Shown piece by piece: positions 10,341 through 21,712 of a stretch of 64,000 nt of DNA. Under the pieces are notes generated by a model that saw only the letters and a list, made by a program, of their open reading frames with translations, had not been told where the DNA came from and searched no databases. The translations under genes and the position numbers were made by a program. Location of the stretch: positions 10,213,485 through 10,277,484 of the forward strand of contig NC_133102.1 of assembly GCF_022965805.1 (NCBI RefSeq). The letters are read 5' to 3'. Position 1 is the first letter of the stretch. Each line of letters begins with the position of its first letter. The DNA comes from Primulina eburnea. Its lineage: Eukaryota; Streptophyta; Magnoliopsida; Lamiales; Gesneriaceae.

Positions 10341-10974
10341 TCTCATGTATGTAGTAGTGGATACGTCCCTGTCAGCCCAGTACTGTGGTTTGTCTGATCA
10401 GGCGTTTATTATGTATGGGTCACTTGCTTTGAAACATTCTCTACGCAAAATGATGAAGTTATGTATGTTCAAGTATGCATTATGTTTATGAAAAGTTTTC
10501 ATGTTATGGCACGTCTATGCTATGCACGTATGTTCAAGTTTAGTACGCAAATTAAAGTTTAAATATGTATGTCTTATTTTAAAGTTGCATGCGGTTTTAT
10601 TATGTAGTACTCGTTATTTCCAGTTTATACGTGTTGAGTCTTTAGACTCATTAGACTTGATCGATGCGGGTGAGTATGTTGATGAGGAGATAGGAGGTGG
10701 CGACCCAGGGGCAGGCTTGGACTGAGCGGGCGGCTTAACCAGAGGACTGCAATGTTTAAGTTTTATGCAAAAGTTAAAATACTCTGATTTTAAGTCTTGA
10801 TTTATGACGTTATGAACAAGTACTTTCTTTTATCAACATTTTATCGGTGACGAATGATTTCAAAAATGTATTTTTTTTATGAATGATGAGTGACGACCGT
10901 ATGGATGATTTCTATTTATGAAAATTTTTAATTTTTCCGCAAATTTGAGTATGAAAAGTACGGTACGTTACAGT

Positions 10975-10986
10975 TGGTATCAGAGC
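10975..10986 (+). other. Primer binding site, initiator-Met tRNA
   Basis: TGGTATCAGAGC two bases after the 5' LTR; it matches the 3' end of initiator-Met tRNA. Confidence 0.92.
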
Positions 10987-11205
10987 CGTGTTCTTATAAA
11001 GGGTTACGCCTACCGCCAGTCGCAAGAAGCTCACGAAGTCACACATCAAGTCTGTAAGTTTAAAGTTTTGCATTATGTTATATAGTAAGCATCAAGTTAT
11101 GATTTCAATATGTGCATGTTTTAAGTTTGAATTACGTGCATCTTAATATATTGATTCATATTCATACATGTTGGGTTTACGTGTTGGGTAATTCATTGGA
11201 ACAGT

Positions 11206-12284
11206 ATGCCTCCTAGACGTATGGTTAACCAGGAAGCTAGGACTGAGGACATGGAGCACCGAGAGGAGGAAAGAGCCAATCCTCCACCACCACCACCAGA
11301 TATGCAGGCGCAGATGCTTGCTGGTATGACGCAATTCTTCGCACAGTTTGCGAGGAACCAGACTGCTGTAGGCCCCGAGGAGAGGCCTAGACCAGAGGCA
11401 GTTTATGAGAGGTTTCGGAGGATGAGTTAAGAAGGAGTTCTGGGGTACTACTGACCCGATGGCAGCTGAGGGATGGATCAAGTCCATCGAGGTAATATTT
11501 GACTTTATGGAGCTGATGGACGCTGACAGGGTTAGATGTGCTATATTCTTGCTGTCAGGGGATGCTAGACTATGGTGGGAGAGTGCGTCAGTGGCAGTAA
11601 ACTTGCAGACTCTGTCGTGGAACGGGTTCAAAGAGGTGTTCTATGCCAAGTACTTCACTGAGGAAGTACGCTCTCGTCTAACCAACGAGTTTATGACTCT
11701 ACGGCAGGGTGACAGTAACGTGGCATAATTTGTCAGAAAGTTTGAGAGAGGGTGTCACTTCGTGCCCCTCATTGCAAATGACGCACATGCAAAGTTGAGA
11801 CATTTCCTGAATGGGTTGCAGCCGATCCTGCGCCGCAACGTGAGAGTAGCTGGCCCTACTAGCTTTACGGTTACCGTATCTAGAGCATTGGCGGCAGAAC
11901 AGGATATGAGGGATATAGAGGCGGACAGACAGGGCAAGAGGCCCTATCAGGCACCACCGCAGCACCTGCAGCACCAGCATCAGAGGCCCCAATTCAAGAA
12001 ACCGTACCAGGGGCCGCCAGGGAAGAAGCCGTATCATGGACCACCTAAGGACAAGGGTCCAATTCAGCAGCAGGGGGCGTATCAGAAACCCGTTGCTTAC
12101 CCAGTGTGTCCTAAATGCAAACGCCAGCACCTGGGGCAGTGCTTATATGGATCGGGCAAGTGCTTCAAGTATGGAGCTAGCGACCACATGTTGAAAGAGT
12201 GCCCGCAGTGGAAGCAGCCAACCCAGGGCAGGGCATTCGCCATGGATGCACAGGAGGCGGAGCCGGACACCACTTTACTGACTG
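11206..12284 (+). pseudogene. gag: Tekay-type gag, frameshifted
   Basis: Begins MPPRRMVNQEARTEDMEHREE, followed by the gag domain in pieces: AEGWIKSIEVIFDFM, LLSGDARLWWES, FMTLRQGDSNVA and FVRKFERG. A frameshift near 11430 and a stop at about 11727 (gca-taa-ttt) break the frame. The C-terminal part is Pro/Gln/Lys-rich and ends with a CCHC-type knuckle in which the second Cys is replaced by Tyr (CFKYGASDHMLKEC, tgt to tat). That would abolish zinc binding. The frame then runs into a candidate intron at 12285. Confidence 0.85.
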
Positions 12285-12465
12285 GTAAACTTTTCTATCC
12301 AAGCTCAGTATTATTTTGCCTTGCATGTGGAATTTTCTTACTTGGGATTATTAGTGTGCTAGAAATATTTTGTGTGCCTTGGGATATTGAGTTCTATTAT
12401 ACTTGAGGTTTATGGTAGAATTTTTGGGATATAAGTTTGTTTTGTGTTGTGCTAACGCATATCAG
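12285..12465 (+). other. Candidate 181-bp spliceosomal intron in gag-pol
   Basis: The stretch starts GTAAAC and ends ATCAG. It is T/A-rich, has T-rich runs before the end, and has GCTAAC (branch-point-like) at 12451-12456. Joining the flanks gives ...LLTG-NIFIKR..., the junction expected for this family just before the protease DSGATHSF. Unspliced, the frame reads into a stop at about 12404. One further base deletion lies downstream of the junction (near 12485). The Tekay at 106-5273 has no insertion at the equivalent place. Confidence 0.6.
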
Positions 12466-15400
12466 GAAACATTTTTATTAAGAGATTATCACAACTGCAC
12501 TGATAGACTCAGGAGCCACTCACTCCTTCATATCGGAGACGTTTGCTAATCATTTGGACCTCAAGTCCATTGGCCTAGACGTGAACTTTTCAATGACAGT
12601 CCCATCAGGGGAAGAGCTGTTAGCTACCAGTGTGGTCAGGCATATCGATCTAGAACTGCATGGCAACCTAGTATATGCAGATTTAATCCTATTGTCGATG
12701 CCAGAATTCGACATCATACTAGGAATGGATTGGCTGACTAAGAACAGAGTCCTTATCGACTTTCAGAAGAGATCAGTGCTAGTCAGACCATTGGGCATGG
12801 AGCAGTTTCTTTTTGAACCAGCCAGGTGGAGGAGTTTCCCGCGTGTGATCTCTTGCATACAGGCACAAAGACTCATTTCCAAGGGGTGTCAGGCGTTATT
12901 GGCCAGCATCACCTCAGCACCTGACATGCCCACTCCATTACTATCAGATGTGCCAGTAGTCAGAGATTTCGCAGACGTCTTTCTAGACGACGTCGCAGGA
13001 CTTCCACCTGATAGAGAGGTGGAGTTTACAATCGATCTCATGCCAGGCACAGTGCCAATCTCTAAGGCACCGTACAGATTAGCTCCAGCAGAAATGTTAG
13101 AACTCAAGCAACAGATTCAGGAGCTCTTAGACAAGGAGTTTATCCGCCCGAGTTTCTCACCGTGGGGTGCAGCAGTGCTGTTTGTAAAGAAGAAGGATGG
13201 GAGCATGAGACTATGCATCGATTATCGGGAGCTGAACAAGGTAACGATTAAGAATAAGTACCCGTTGCCTAGAATCGAAGACTTGTTTGATAAATTGCAG
13301 GGAGCTACAGTGTTCTCTAAGATAGATCTTCGATCAGGGAACCATCAGCTGAAAGTGAATGATGCAGATGTCCACAAGACAGCTTTCAGGACCAGATATG
13401 GGCATTACGAGTTCTTGGTGATGCCATTTGGATTGACAAATGCTCCAGCAATTTTCATGGACCTCATGAACCGAGTATTTCAGTCGTTCCTCGATCAATT
13501 CGTCATAGTATTCATTGACGACATTCTTATATACTCGAAGAGCCATGAGGAGCACAACCAGCACTTGAGGACAGTATTACAAACTTTGTAGAGTCGCAAG
13601 TTATTTGCGAAATTCAGCAAGTGTGAATTTTGGTTAGAGAAGATAGCATTTTTGGGGCATATAGTATCTAGCAGTGGAATCGAGGTGGATCTAGCGAAAG
13701 TAGCGGCTGTCAAGGAATGGGTTGAGCCAAAGAATGCATCTGAAATCCGCAGCTTTTTGGGTTTAGCCGGTTACTACCGTAAGTTCATTCGGGGATTTTC
13801 ATCCATAGCAGTGCCACTCACTTCACTCACCAAGAAAAATGCCAAATTTGTGTGGAGTGCAGAGTGTCAGAAGAGCTTCGATACGTTGAAGCAAGCCCTC
13901 ATATCGGCGCCAGTGCTAGCCATGTCGACGGGACAAGGTGATTTCGTGCTATACATCGATGCATCTAAGCTCGGGTTAGGCGCAGTATTGATGCAGCAGG
14001 GTCGGGTCATAGCTTATGCTTCCAGGCAGTTGAAAGTGAACGAGAAGAATTATCTGACTCACGACCTGGAGCTAGCCGCCGTTGTCTTCGCACTAAAAAT
14101 TTGGAGACACTACCTATACGGTGAGAAATGTCAGATTTTCACCGATCATAAGAGTCTCAAATATTTCTTCACGCAGAAAGAGCTGAATATGAGACAGAGA
14201 CGGTGGTTAGAACTTGTGAAAGATTACGACTGCGAAATTAGCTACCATCCGGGAAAGGCTAATGTTGTCGCAGACGCTTTGAGCAGAAAGGTGACAGTTG
14301 TAGCTCAGTTATCAGTGCAGAGACCGCTTCAGTCTGAGATTCAGAGATTTGGTCTAGAGATTTATCGTGAGGGCAGAGCTCCTAGGCTGTCTAATCTGAC
14401 AGTCAAATCTGATTTGCTAGACCGTATCCGGGCAGGACAGTCTTCAGACGAGCAGCTATAGAAATGGAGACTGAAAGATGAAGCCAATGGCAATATTCTT
14501 TATACAGTGTCAGATGGGATTGTGAGATACAGAGGTAGAATGTGGGTGCCTAGTGGCGAATCGATCAGGCAGGATATTTAGACAGAGGCACACGCATCTC
14601 CGTATTCTATCCATCCAGGAGGTACCAAGATGTATAAGGACCTCCAGATCTTGTATTGGTGGCCGGGAATGAAGCGAGACATCCGTAGATTCGTATCAAA
14701 ATGTCTCACTTGCCAGCAAGTAAAAGCTGGACATCAGAGGCCAGTAGGATTGGTTATGCCACTTCCCATCCCCGAGTGGAAGTGGGAGAACATTAATATG
14801 GATTTTGTGGTTGGGTTGCCGAGGTCAGTCAGAGGATCGAATTATATTTGGGTTATAGTAGACCGACTCACCAAGTTAGCGCATTTCTTGCCAGTGAAGA
14901 CGATTTTCTCCATGACGCAGTATGCGGAGCTTTACATCAAGGAGATAGTCCGTCTACATGGGTTTCCAGTTTCGATTGTGTCCGACAGGGACCCGAGGTT
15001 CACCTCGTCCTTCTGGAAGAGCTTACACGCAGCCATGGGAACGAAGTTGCTTTTCAGTACAGCTTTTCACCCGCAGACAGATGGCCAGTCTGAGCGAGTG
15101 ATTCAGATTCTGGAAGATTTACTAAGAGCCTGTATATTGATTTTCAAGGAAGTTGGGAGTCTAAGCTACCTCTAGTGGAGTTCACATACAGCAACCGCTT
15201 CCAAGCATCAATTGGTATGGCTCCCTATGAGGCGTTGTATGGGAGGAAGTGCCAGTTCATTGGGATGAAGTTGGTGAGAGAGCAGAACTCGGTCCAGAAA
15301 TAGTTCAGCAGACCGCAACCGTGGTGGTCAAGATTCGGGACAGAATGAAGACCGCCCAAAGCCGTCAGAAGAGCTATGCGGATAAGAGAAGGAGAGAGCT

Positions 15401-15836
15401 CGAGTTTGCCGTTGGTGATCACGTATTCGTCAAGATAGCACCTATGAAGGGTGTTATGAGATTTGGAAAGAGAGGCAAACTGAGTCCGAGGTTCATTGGG
15501 CCGTTTGAGATTTTGGACAGAATTGGGACACTAGCCTATCGTGTTGCCCTTCCGCCGAATCTGGCTGGGGTGCAAAATGTGTTCCATGTCTCGATGCTGA
15601 GGAAATATTTGTCTAATCCTTCGCACATTCTAAGTTATGAGACGTTGCAGCTGGCTCCAGATCTGTCTTATTAGGAGAAACCAGTCCAAATCCTAGACAC
15701 GCAAGAGCGCAGATTCCGGCACAAAGTGACTAAGCTAGTCAAAGTCCAGTGGCTAAACCAATTGGTGGAAGAGGCCACTTGGGAGTCCGAAGCAGATATG
15801 AGACTTCGCTACCCGGAGTTGTTCGGTAAGATTTAA
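12466..15836 (+). pseudogene. pol: Tekay pol: PR, RT, RNase H, integrase, chromodomain
   Basis: All domains are visible in order. Protease has DSGATHSF (about 12508) and ILGMDWL. RT has [38 protein letters not shown] and the catalytic FIDD at 13511-13522. RNase H has [19 protein letters not shown] and ADALSRK. Integrase has an HHCC finger (14600-14730), the DDE region with SDRDPRFTSSFW, and FHPQTDGQSE. A GPFEILDRIG module and a chromodomain (VQILDTQERRFR..VKVQW) end it at 15836. Stops occur at 13589, 14459, about 14578 and 15672 (several fit CAG to TAG or GAG to TAG), with frameshifts near 12485 and 15140. It is inactive. The chromodomain would target insertion to marked chromatin. Confidence 0.92.
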
Positions 15837-15872
15837 TTTCGAGGACGAAATTTTTATAAATGGGGAAGGAAC
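15837..15872 (+). other. 3' motif and polypurine tract
   Basis: The motif aatttcgaggacgaaattt (15836-15854) lies just after the pol stop and is followed by tggggaagga (15861-15870), the polypurine tract next to the 3' LTR. Confidence 0.8.
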
Positions 15873-18228
15873 TATAGTGCCCAAATTCAGTACACGTATA
15901 ACCCATGCATTCATTTAATTATTAAATAATTTAATAAATTTTATATTGATTTTAGCGATGCATGACTTATTTAAATGCATTATTTTAAATTAATTACGTT
16001 TATGTGATGCACGTTAAAATAGTTTTCGAGCTTCATGTTTCAGGCGATTATTCGAGGCGGGATCGAGGAAAAGACCGGTGACGATTTTGGCAATTTAGGA
16101 CGTGGTATTTTATTTTAAGATTTAGGATGGGGCATTTTAAATAAACTATAGAGTTTTAGTATTTTAAAGCCTTATTTATGTATGGAGTGATTTAAGAGTT
16201 TAAAACTTTTAAAATTGGTGTGTAATTTTTTTAATTGTAGAGTTTGATTAAATTAGTGTTGTTAACTTTTAATTAGTATTTAATTTAGTTAATTTAGCAC
16301 AAATATCTCCTAATTAAAAACACACACACACACGTTACACACACTCACACACACTTACACGTTTTTACACACACTAAAACACACAACACACCTTACACAT
16401 CTTATTTTCATATTTTAAAAGAGAGAAACCCAGGGTTCCTACTCCTTCAGCAGCCGCCCCCTTTCATTCATCATCCTAGACAAATTTTCGTAAGTTTTAC
16501 TGCAAGATTTTGGAGCCACCGTCGTCCCGGATCAAGCTTCGCTCCATCTCCGTTTCGGTGTCGTCGTTACGGTATTTTTAAATTATTCTGTTCTTTCCTC
16601 ATCGATCATGTCATATTATGCGTGTGTTGTTATTTATGCGTAAATCCATGTATGAAGTGTAGTACTTTGAGCGGTTATTTGTTTGGATCGATTTTGAAGG
16701 AAAAAAAATTTAGATCTAAACTCGTTTTTACTGTTCTTCTCGAAACTGAGATTTTTCAGTCGAGATTTTGAGAAAACTTTCAACTATAAAATTGTATAAC
16801 TTTTCGATACCTTCGATTTGATATAAAATTCGAAATTTTTGGACGAAAATTGAGTGGGTTATTGCGTTTTTCGTGGGGCTGCTCAAACTGCGACTTTTAC
16901 GAAAATTGTGTTCTTGAAGTTTATTGGTTGCAGGCTTCATTGGAGATCGACGGGCGATCGTTGTTGCACCTAGGTATGATTATTATGTTGTTGGGTTGGT
17001 ATGTGTACGTAGTTTAGTGTCGATAGGCACTCGAATGCCTTAGAAGTCGTAGGAAAGGAATTGGTGTCAATTGTCACGTTTTGAATGGTATGCGTCGTAG
17101 GGTGAACATCGTCGCTTTGGGAATTTTTACGAATATGGTTTGATGTTGTGGCACGCTAGGTTGAGTCTTGGGGTGTCGATTTGTGGACCGTGCAATCGAG
17201 TCTAGACTGTTAAGCAAGAACCTGATTAGAATTTCCGAAGTTTTCTTGTCCCGCAGGTACACGGACCCACAGACGGACCCTGGCACGGGGTCCGTGCCTT
17301 GTTTCTTCCGGGGTGTATTTTTCCAGAGTCTACACGGACCCCCACCCGGACCCTGACACGGGGTCCGTGTCCACCCTTTCCTCCGAACCTTTTCACCCGA
17401 GCCTACACGGACCCCCACACGGATGTAGGCACGGGGTCCGTGTCCTTCATATTTTGGGAAGAAAATTTATTGTTTGCTTGGGGCGCGATGTCATGGGTTA
17501 GTGCAAGGATTATAAAGGTCGAGTCAAGGGAAATTGTAGAGGGTTCTAAGAAATGATTGAGCTTGAGAGTAAGTATGATAAATACGTCTAAGTTATGCAA
17601 GTTAAGTATGTAAATTCATGTTAGTATGTGCAGCAACGGCCCCGATCGAAGTCCAACGAATCCCTCAACGCCAAGTAAGTATGTTTGACGTGCGAGAAAA
17701 TATTTTAAGTTTTTGAGGTATGCTAAATGTCTTGTGACCAAACTATGTTTAGGATTGGAAAGCGTTAAATTATGAACGGGGACCAATCCGTCCGTTAAAT
17801 TATGAACATATTAGATCATGGTTGGAAAGCGTTAAATTATGAACGGGGACCAACCAGCCCGTTAAATTATGAACGGAGATCTCATGTATGTGGTAGTGGA
17901 TACGTCCCTGTCAGCCCAGTACTGTGGTTTGTCTGATCAGGCGTTTATTATGTATGGGTCACTTGCTTCGAAACATCCTCTACGCAAAATGATGAAGTTA
18001 TGTATGTTCAAGTATGCATTATGTTTATGAAAAGTTTTCATGTTATGGCACGTCTATGCTATGCACGTATGTTCAAGTTTAGTACGCAAATTAAAGTTCA
18101 AATATGTATGTCTTATTTTAAAGTTGCATGCGGTTTTATTATGTAGTACTCGTTATTTCCAGTCTATACGTGTTGAGTCTTTAGACTCACTAGACTTGAT
18201 CGATGCGGGTGAGTATGTTGATGAGGAG
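15873..18228 (+). repeat. 3' LTR of plus-strand Tekay, left piece
   Basis: Collinear with 8318-10680. The first two bases are TA rather than TG. The palindrome array is at about 17258-17443, the TATA region near 17509 and the leader repeat at about 17762-17876. It is interrupted after aggag (18224-18228), the target duplication of the nested Athila. Confidence 0.93.
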
Positions 18229-18411
18229 TGATAAGTGCAATTTATTGTACTTTTATTACTTGTTTTTAATTTGGAATTTTGTGATTCTTGAGCAGGTTTT
18301 ATTTGATTTGTTGTTGTTTTTGTTATTGTAGTTTGGAAGCTTAGAAATGAGAGTTTGGAGTAGTATAGTGATGAATTAGAAGGTGCAAAGGACAAAGAGA
18401 GACGATGCAAC

Positions 18412-18545
18412 ACCGCACCCGCGGTGTCCACATGACCGCACCCACGGTCATGCTAGGACCGCACCCGCGGTCTCACACGCTGAACAGGAGGAATTCCGCC
18501 GAGACACCACCGCACCCGCGGTCCTACCATCACCGCACCCGCGGT
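18412..18545 (+). promoter_or_regulatory. Array of 14-bp palindromes, 23-bp phased, in Athila U3
   Basis: Five copies of ACCGCACCCGCGGT (arms ACCGC/GCGGT, loop ACCC) start at 18412, 18435, 18458, 18509 and 18532. Spacings are 23, 23, 51 and 23 bp. The 9-nt spacers within the 23-bp steps differ in sequence. Bases flanking several units are complementary (ac..gt, tg..ca, g..c), which lengthens the possible stem. The 3' LTR copy starts at 29148, 29171, 29194, 29245 and 29268 with the same spacing despite point changes. Confidence 0.8.
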
Positions 18546-18640
18546 CGTGCACCAACATCATTCCGGAAATTGTGAAACTTTGTGGACTTTGAATAAAAGT
18601 AGAGGAAAATGGTGTGCTACGTGGGGAATCCTGTCTAGAC

Positions 18641-18648
18641 TATAAAAG
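18641..18648 (+). promoter_or_regulatory. Athila LTR TATA box
   Basis: TATAAAAG about 95 bp downstream of the palindrome array. This is the best TATA box in the LTR; the start of transcription would be about 30 bp further on. Confidence 0.7.
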
Positions 18649-19598
18649 GATATCTTTTTCATCACCTAGGTCATATAGAGAGGAGCAAGGAAAAGGGTGG
18701 AGGCTACAAAGAAAAGATTGAAGATCAAGCTCATCTTCTTCAACAAGTTCTTGCACACTTTTGGACAAAAAAACTTGATGCACTTCTCCAAAACTCTTGT
18801 TCTAAGTTCTTACTTTATTTTTACTTTTATTTTGATATGTCTTGTTTAAGATTTATGTGTTGTTGTGTTATTTTCATTATTATGAACTAAATCTTAATTC
18901 TAGAGGAATGATGGAACTAAACTAGAAACCATGTGTTGAGATTCATGATTTATGCTATATAAGTTGTCTTTATTGTTCATTTGTGTTTTTCCAATCTTAA
19001 TGCTTTCATTTTACTGGCCATATCTTGAATGATTTGTATGTTATAAATTATCACTTGGAAAAGGAAATTTATACTCAAGAAAGGGAAAAATACATCGGTA
19101 GTATTTATATAGTTCGGGAGGACATCTATTGCTATTGAAGCCATAAAAATAATTTAGCGCTTATTGTGTTATTTAATTTTAGATTGTCGACAGGGATGTG
19201 ACAATCTTTTGTTAAATAATTAGTATCTACTTAACACTCGGGAGAGGGAGTGGATAATTATAGAATTCTTGGTTAATGAATAAGAAGGACAATTATAATA
19301 TAGCTACACAAAATAGCACATGGTGGATAGTTGCGTGAAGTCAGACCTCTAGATCTTTTACTCCATTGTTCAAATCTGTTCGGTACTACAATTAAATTTA
19401 TTTTCAATTCAGTTATTGATACGAACAAATCTGTTAATTGATTATTCTAAATAAAATCGAGACTATTTTAATTACAAGCATTAATATAAATTTAGAATTA
19501 CATTCCTCGTGGGATCGACACTTGTACTCAAAATTACATTTTACTATAACTTGACGTCGTGCGCTTGCGAGTAATTAAGAAAACACGCAACAAGTTTT

Positions 19599-19616
19599 TG
19601 GCGCCGTTGCCGGGGA
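19599..19616 (+). other. Primer binding site, Asp tRNA
   Basis: TGGCGCCGTTGCCGGGGA, 18 bases complementary to the 3' end of tRNA-Asp, as is usual for Athila. It lies six bases after the 5' LTR. Confidence 0.93.
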
Positions 19617-19733
19617 ATGTAAAATTTGAATTTATATTAGTATTGTTACCAATTAGTCTAGATTTTAATTTAGAGCTATTGTTATTGTACTACATTAAAC
19701 ACTTATTTGTTTATTGTCTTTGTTTAACAGTGC

Positions 19734-21712
19734 ATGCGAAGTTCGCAAAATCTTGACTTGCTTATCTTTGATCCTGAGATCGAAAGAACCGCAAGAAGAT
19801 TAAGAAAGGCAAGAAGAGAAGAGATTAGAGCAATGGCTGAAAACAGAGACAATGAAAATCCACCCCCTGCAATACCCATCCGAGATCATTTTAGGTCGGT
19901 ACTGAATGCTCATTATTCGGGCATAGCACGAGGAACTATTAATGCAAACAACTTTGAGCTCAAACCTGCATTGATAAACATGGTTCAACAGAATCAGTTT
20001 GGAGGAGCCGCTACTGCAGATCCTCATTTACATCCCAGAACATTCCTTGAATTACTGATACGGTAAAAATAAATGGTGTTTCTGATGATATAATTCGATT
20101 GCGTTTGTTTCCTTTTTCTCTTAGGGACCAAGCAAGAGGATGGCTCCAATCGCTTCCTTTGGGGAGTATCACTACTTGGCAGGCTTTAGCAACCAAGTTT
20201 CTTGCAAAATATTTCCCACCTGCAAAGTCTGCACAATTGAAAATTGAGATAAGTACTTTTAGGCAGACTGATTTTGAGCAACTATATGAGGCATGGGAAC
20301 AGTATAAGGAGTTGTTGAGGAGATGTCCAAACCATGGTTTTGAAGATTGGGTACAGATTGAATTATTTTACAATGGTTTGAATGGACAAACAAGAGGCAC
20401 TGTTGATGCAGCAGCTGGTGGCACAATATTTGCCAAATCACCCGATCAAGCATATGATTTGCTTGAACAGATGACCATTAACATTTATCAGTGGCCGTCT
20501 GAAAGATCAGGAGTAAAGAAGCAAGCTGGAATTTATGCCATAGATCCTATTACATCACTCACCGCTCAAGTTTCAGCTTTGACAACTCAAATTGCAGCAA
20601 TGAATAAAGCTAGTACATCAGAGGTTGAAAATGCATCTGTTGTTACTGAAGAACCACATATTCCTGATGAGGCTCATTATATCAACAATAGGAATTTTGG
20701 TGGTTATGGAGGATATCGAGGTAACCCTCCCCCTAACACTTATCATCCGGGTTTGAGAAATCACGAGAATTTTTCATATGCTAATAATAAGAATGTGTTG
20801 ACTCCTCCACCGGGGTTCAATACATCAAAGGGGGAAGGAAAACCTTCACTTGAGGATCTTGTTGGGACATTTGTTGTTGAATCGAGTAAAAGGATGGCTA
20901 GGACTGAATCTCGTATTGATGGCATGGAAACTCACATGGGAAATATGGGAGCCACAATGAAATCATTGGAGACACAGATTGGTCAATTGGCTAATGCATT
21001 GAAAGATCAAAATAAAGGTCAATTCCCAAGTAACACTGAAGTGAATCCAAAAGAGCAATGCAAAGCTGTAACTTTGAGAAGTGGAAAAGAACTTGAGGGT
21101 AAAAATTCCAATGAAAAGGATGAAAAAGAGGTTACTGTTGAAGAAGTCGAAATAGAGGGATCCAAAGCTGAAGCTGAAGTTGAACAACCTCCGGTATTTA
21201 AGCCAATTCTTCCATATCCGCAGAGGTTCAAAAAGAAGAAATTGGATGAGCAATTTGCCAAATTTTTGGAGATATTCAAGAAGATTCATATCAACATTCC
21301 ATTTGCTGATGCTTTAGAGCAAATGCCAAACTATGCAAAGTTCATAAAAGACGTGATGTCAAAGAAGAGGAAGTTGCATGAGTTTGAGGCATTGAAGTTG
21401 ACAGAAGAGTGTAGCGCCATACTTCAAAGAAAACTACCACAGAAACTCAAAGATCCAGGGAGTTTTACTATCCCTTGTGTTATTGGTGGTTCTAGAATAA
21501 ATAAAGCTTTATGTGATTTAGGTGCCAGTATTAATTTAATGCATTTTTCTATTTACAGGACTTTAGAGCTTGGCGAGGTGAAGCCTAGCACTATTACCCT
21601 ACAGCTGGCAGACAGATCACTTACATATCCACGGGGTATAGTGGAGGATGTTCTGGTAAAGGTAGAAAAATTTATATTTCCTGCTGATTTTGTCATTCTA
21701 GATATGGAATAA
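19734..21712 (+). pseudogene. gag: Athila gag and protease
   Basis: Starts at the ATG of MRSSQNLDLLIFDPEIERT, typical of Athila Gag N-termini. A frameshift near 20055, after FLEL, interrupts the gag domain; it resumes in the next frame (FPFSLRDQARGWL, FLAKYFPP, FYNGLNGQTRGTVDAAAGG, NIYQWPSER). A long variable region follows (NFGGYGGYRGN, a coiled segment around GMETHMGNMGATMKSLE, LRSGKELEG), then the protease-like CDLGASINLM near 21510-21540. The frame ends in a premature TAA at 21710-21712. Translation in the same frame continues as DQDTPLIFGRPFL, so this is a nonsense change (GAA to TAA fits). Function: particle shell and maturation protease. Confidence 0.9.

Larger units (their letters stand above)
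8318..10972 (+). repeat. 5' LTR (2655 bp) of the plus-strand Tekay
   Basis: Starts tgtagtgccc and ends acgttaca. Notable blocks in order: a CA-rich stretch (about 8766-8845), the CACGG/CCGTG palindrome array (9721-9903), a TATA box (9970-9978) and a repeated leader block (10221-10340). A related but diverged LTR stands alone at 58132-60813. Confidence 0.93.
18229..19592 (+). repeat. Athila 5' LTR
   Basis: 1364 bp from tgataagtgc to acgcaaca. U3 has the palindrome array at 18412-18545, then a TATA box at 18641-18648. About 27 differences from the 3' LTR were counted by eye. Confidence 0.95.

Noticed and set aside
21019..21289. Minus-strand frames opposite Athila gag
   Set aside because: Shadow frames of the A-rich gag linker; no motif or promoter, unlike the antisense gene at 38497.
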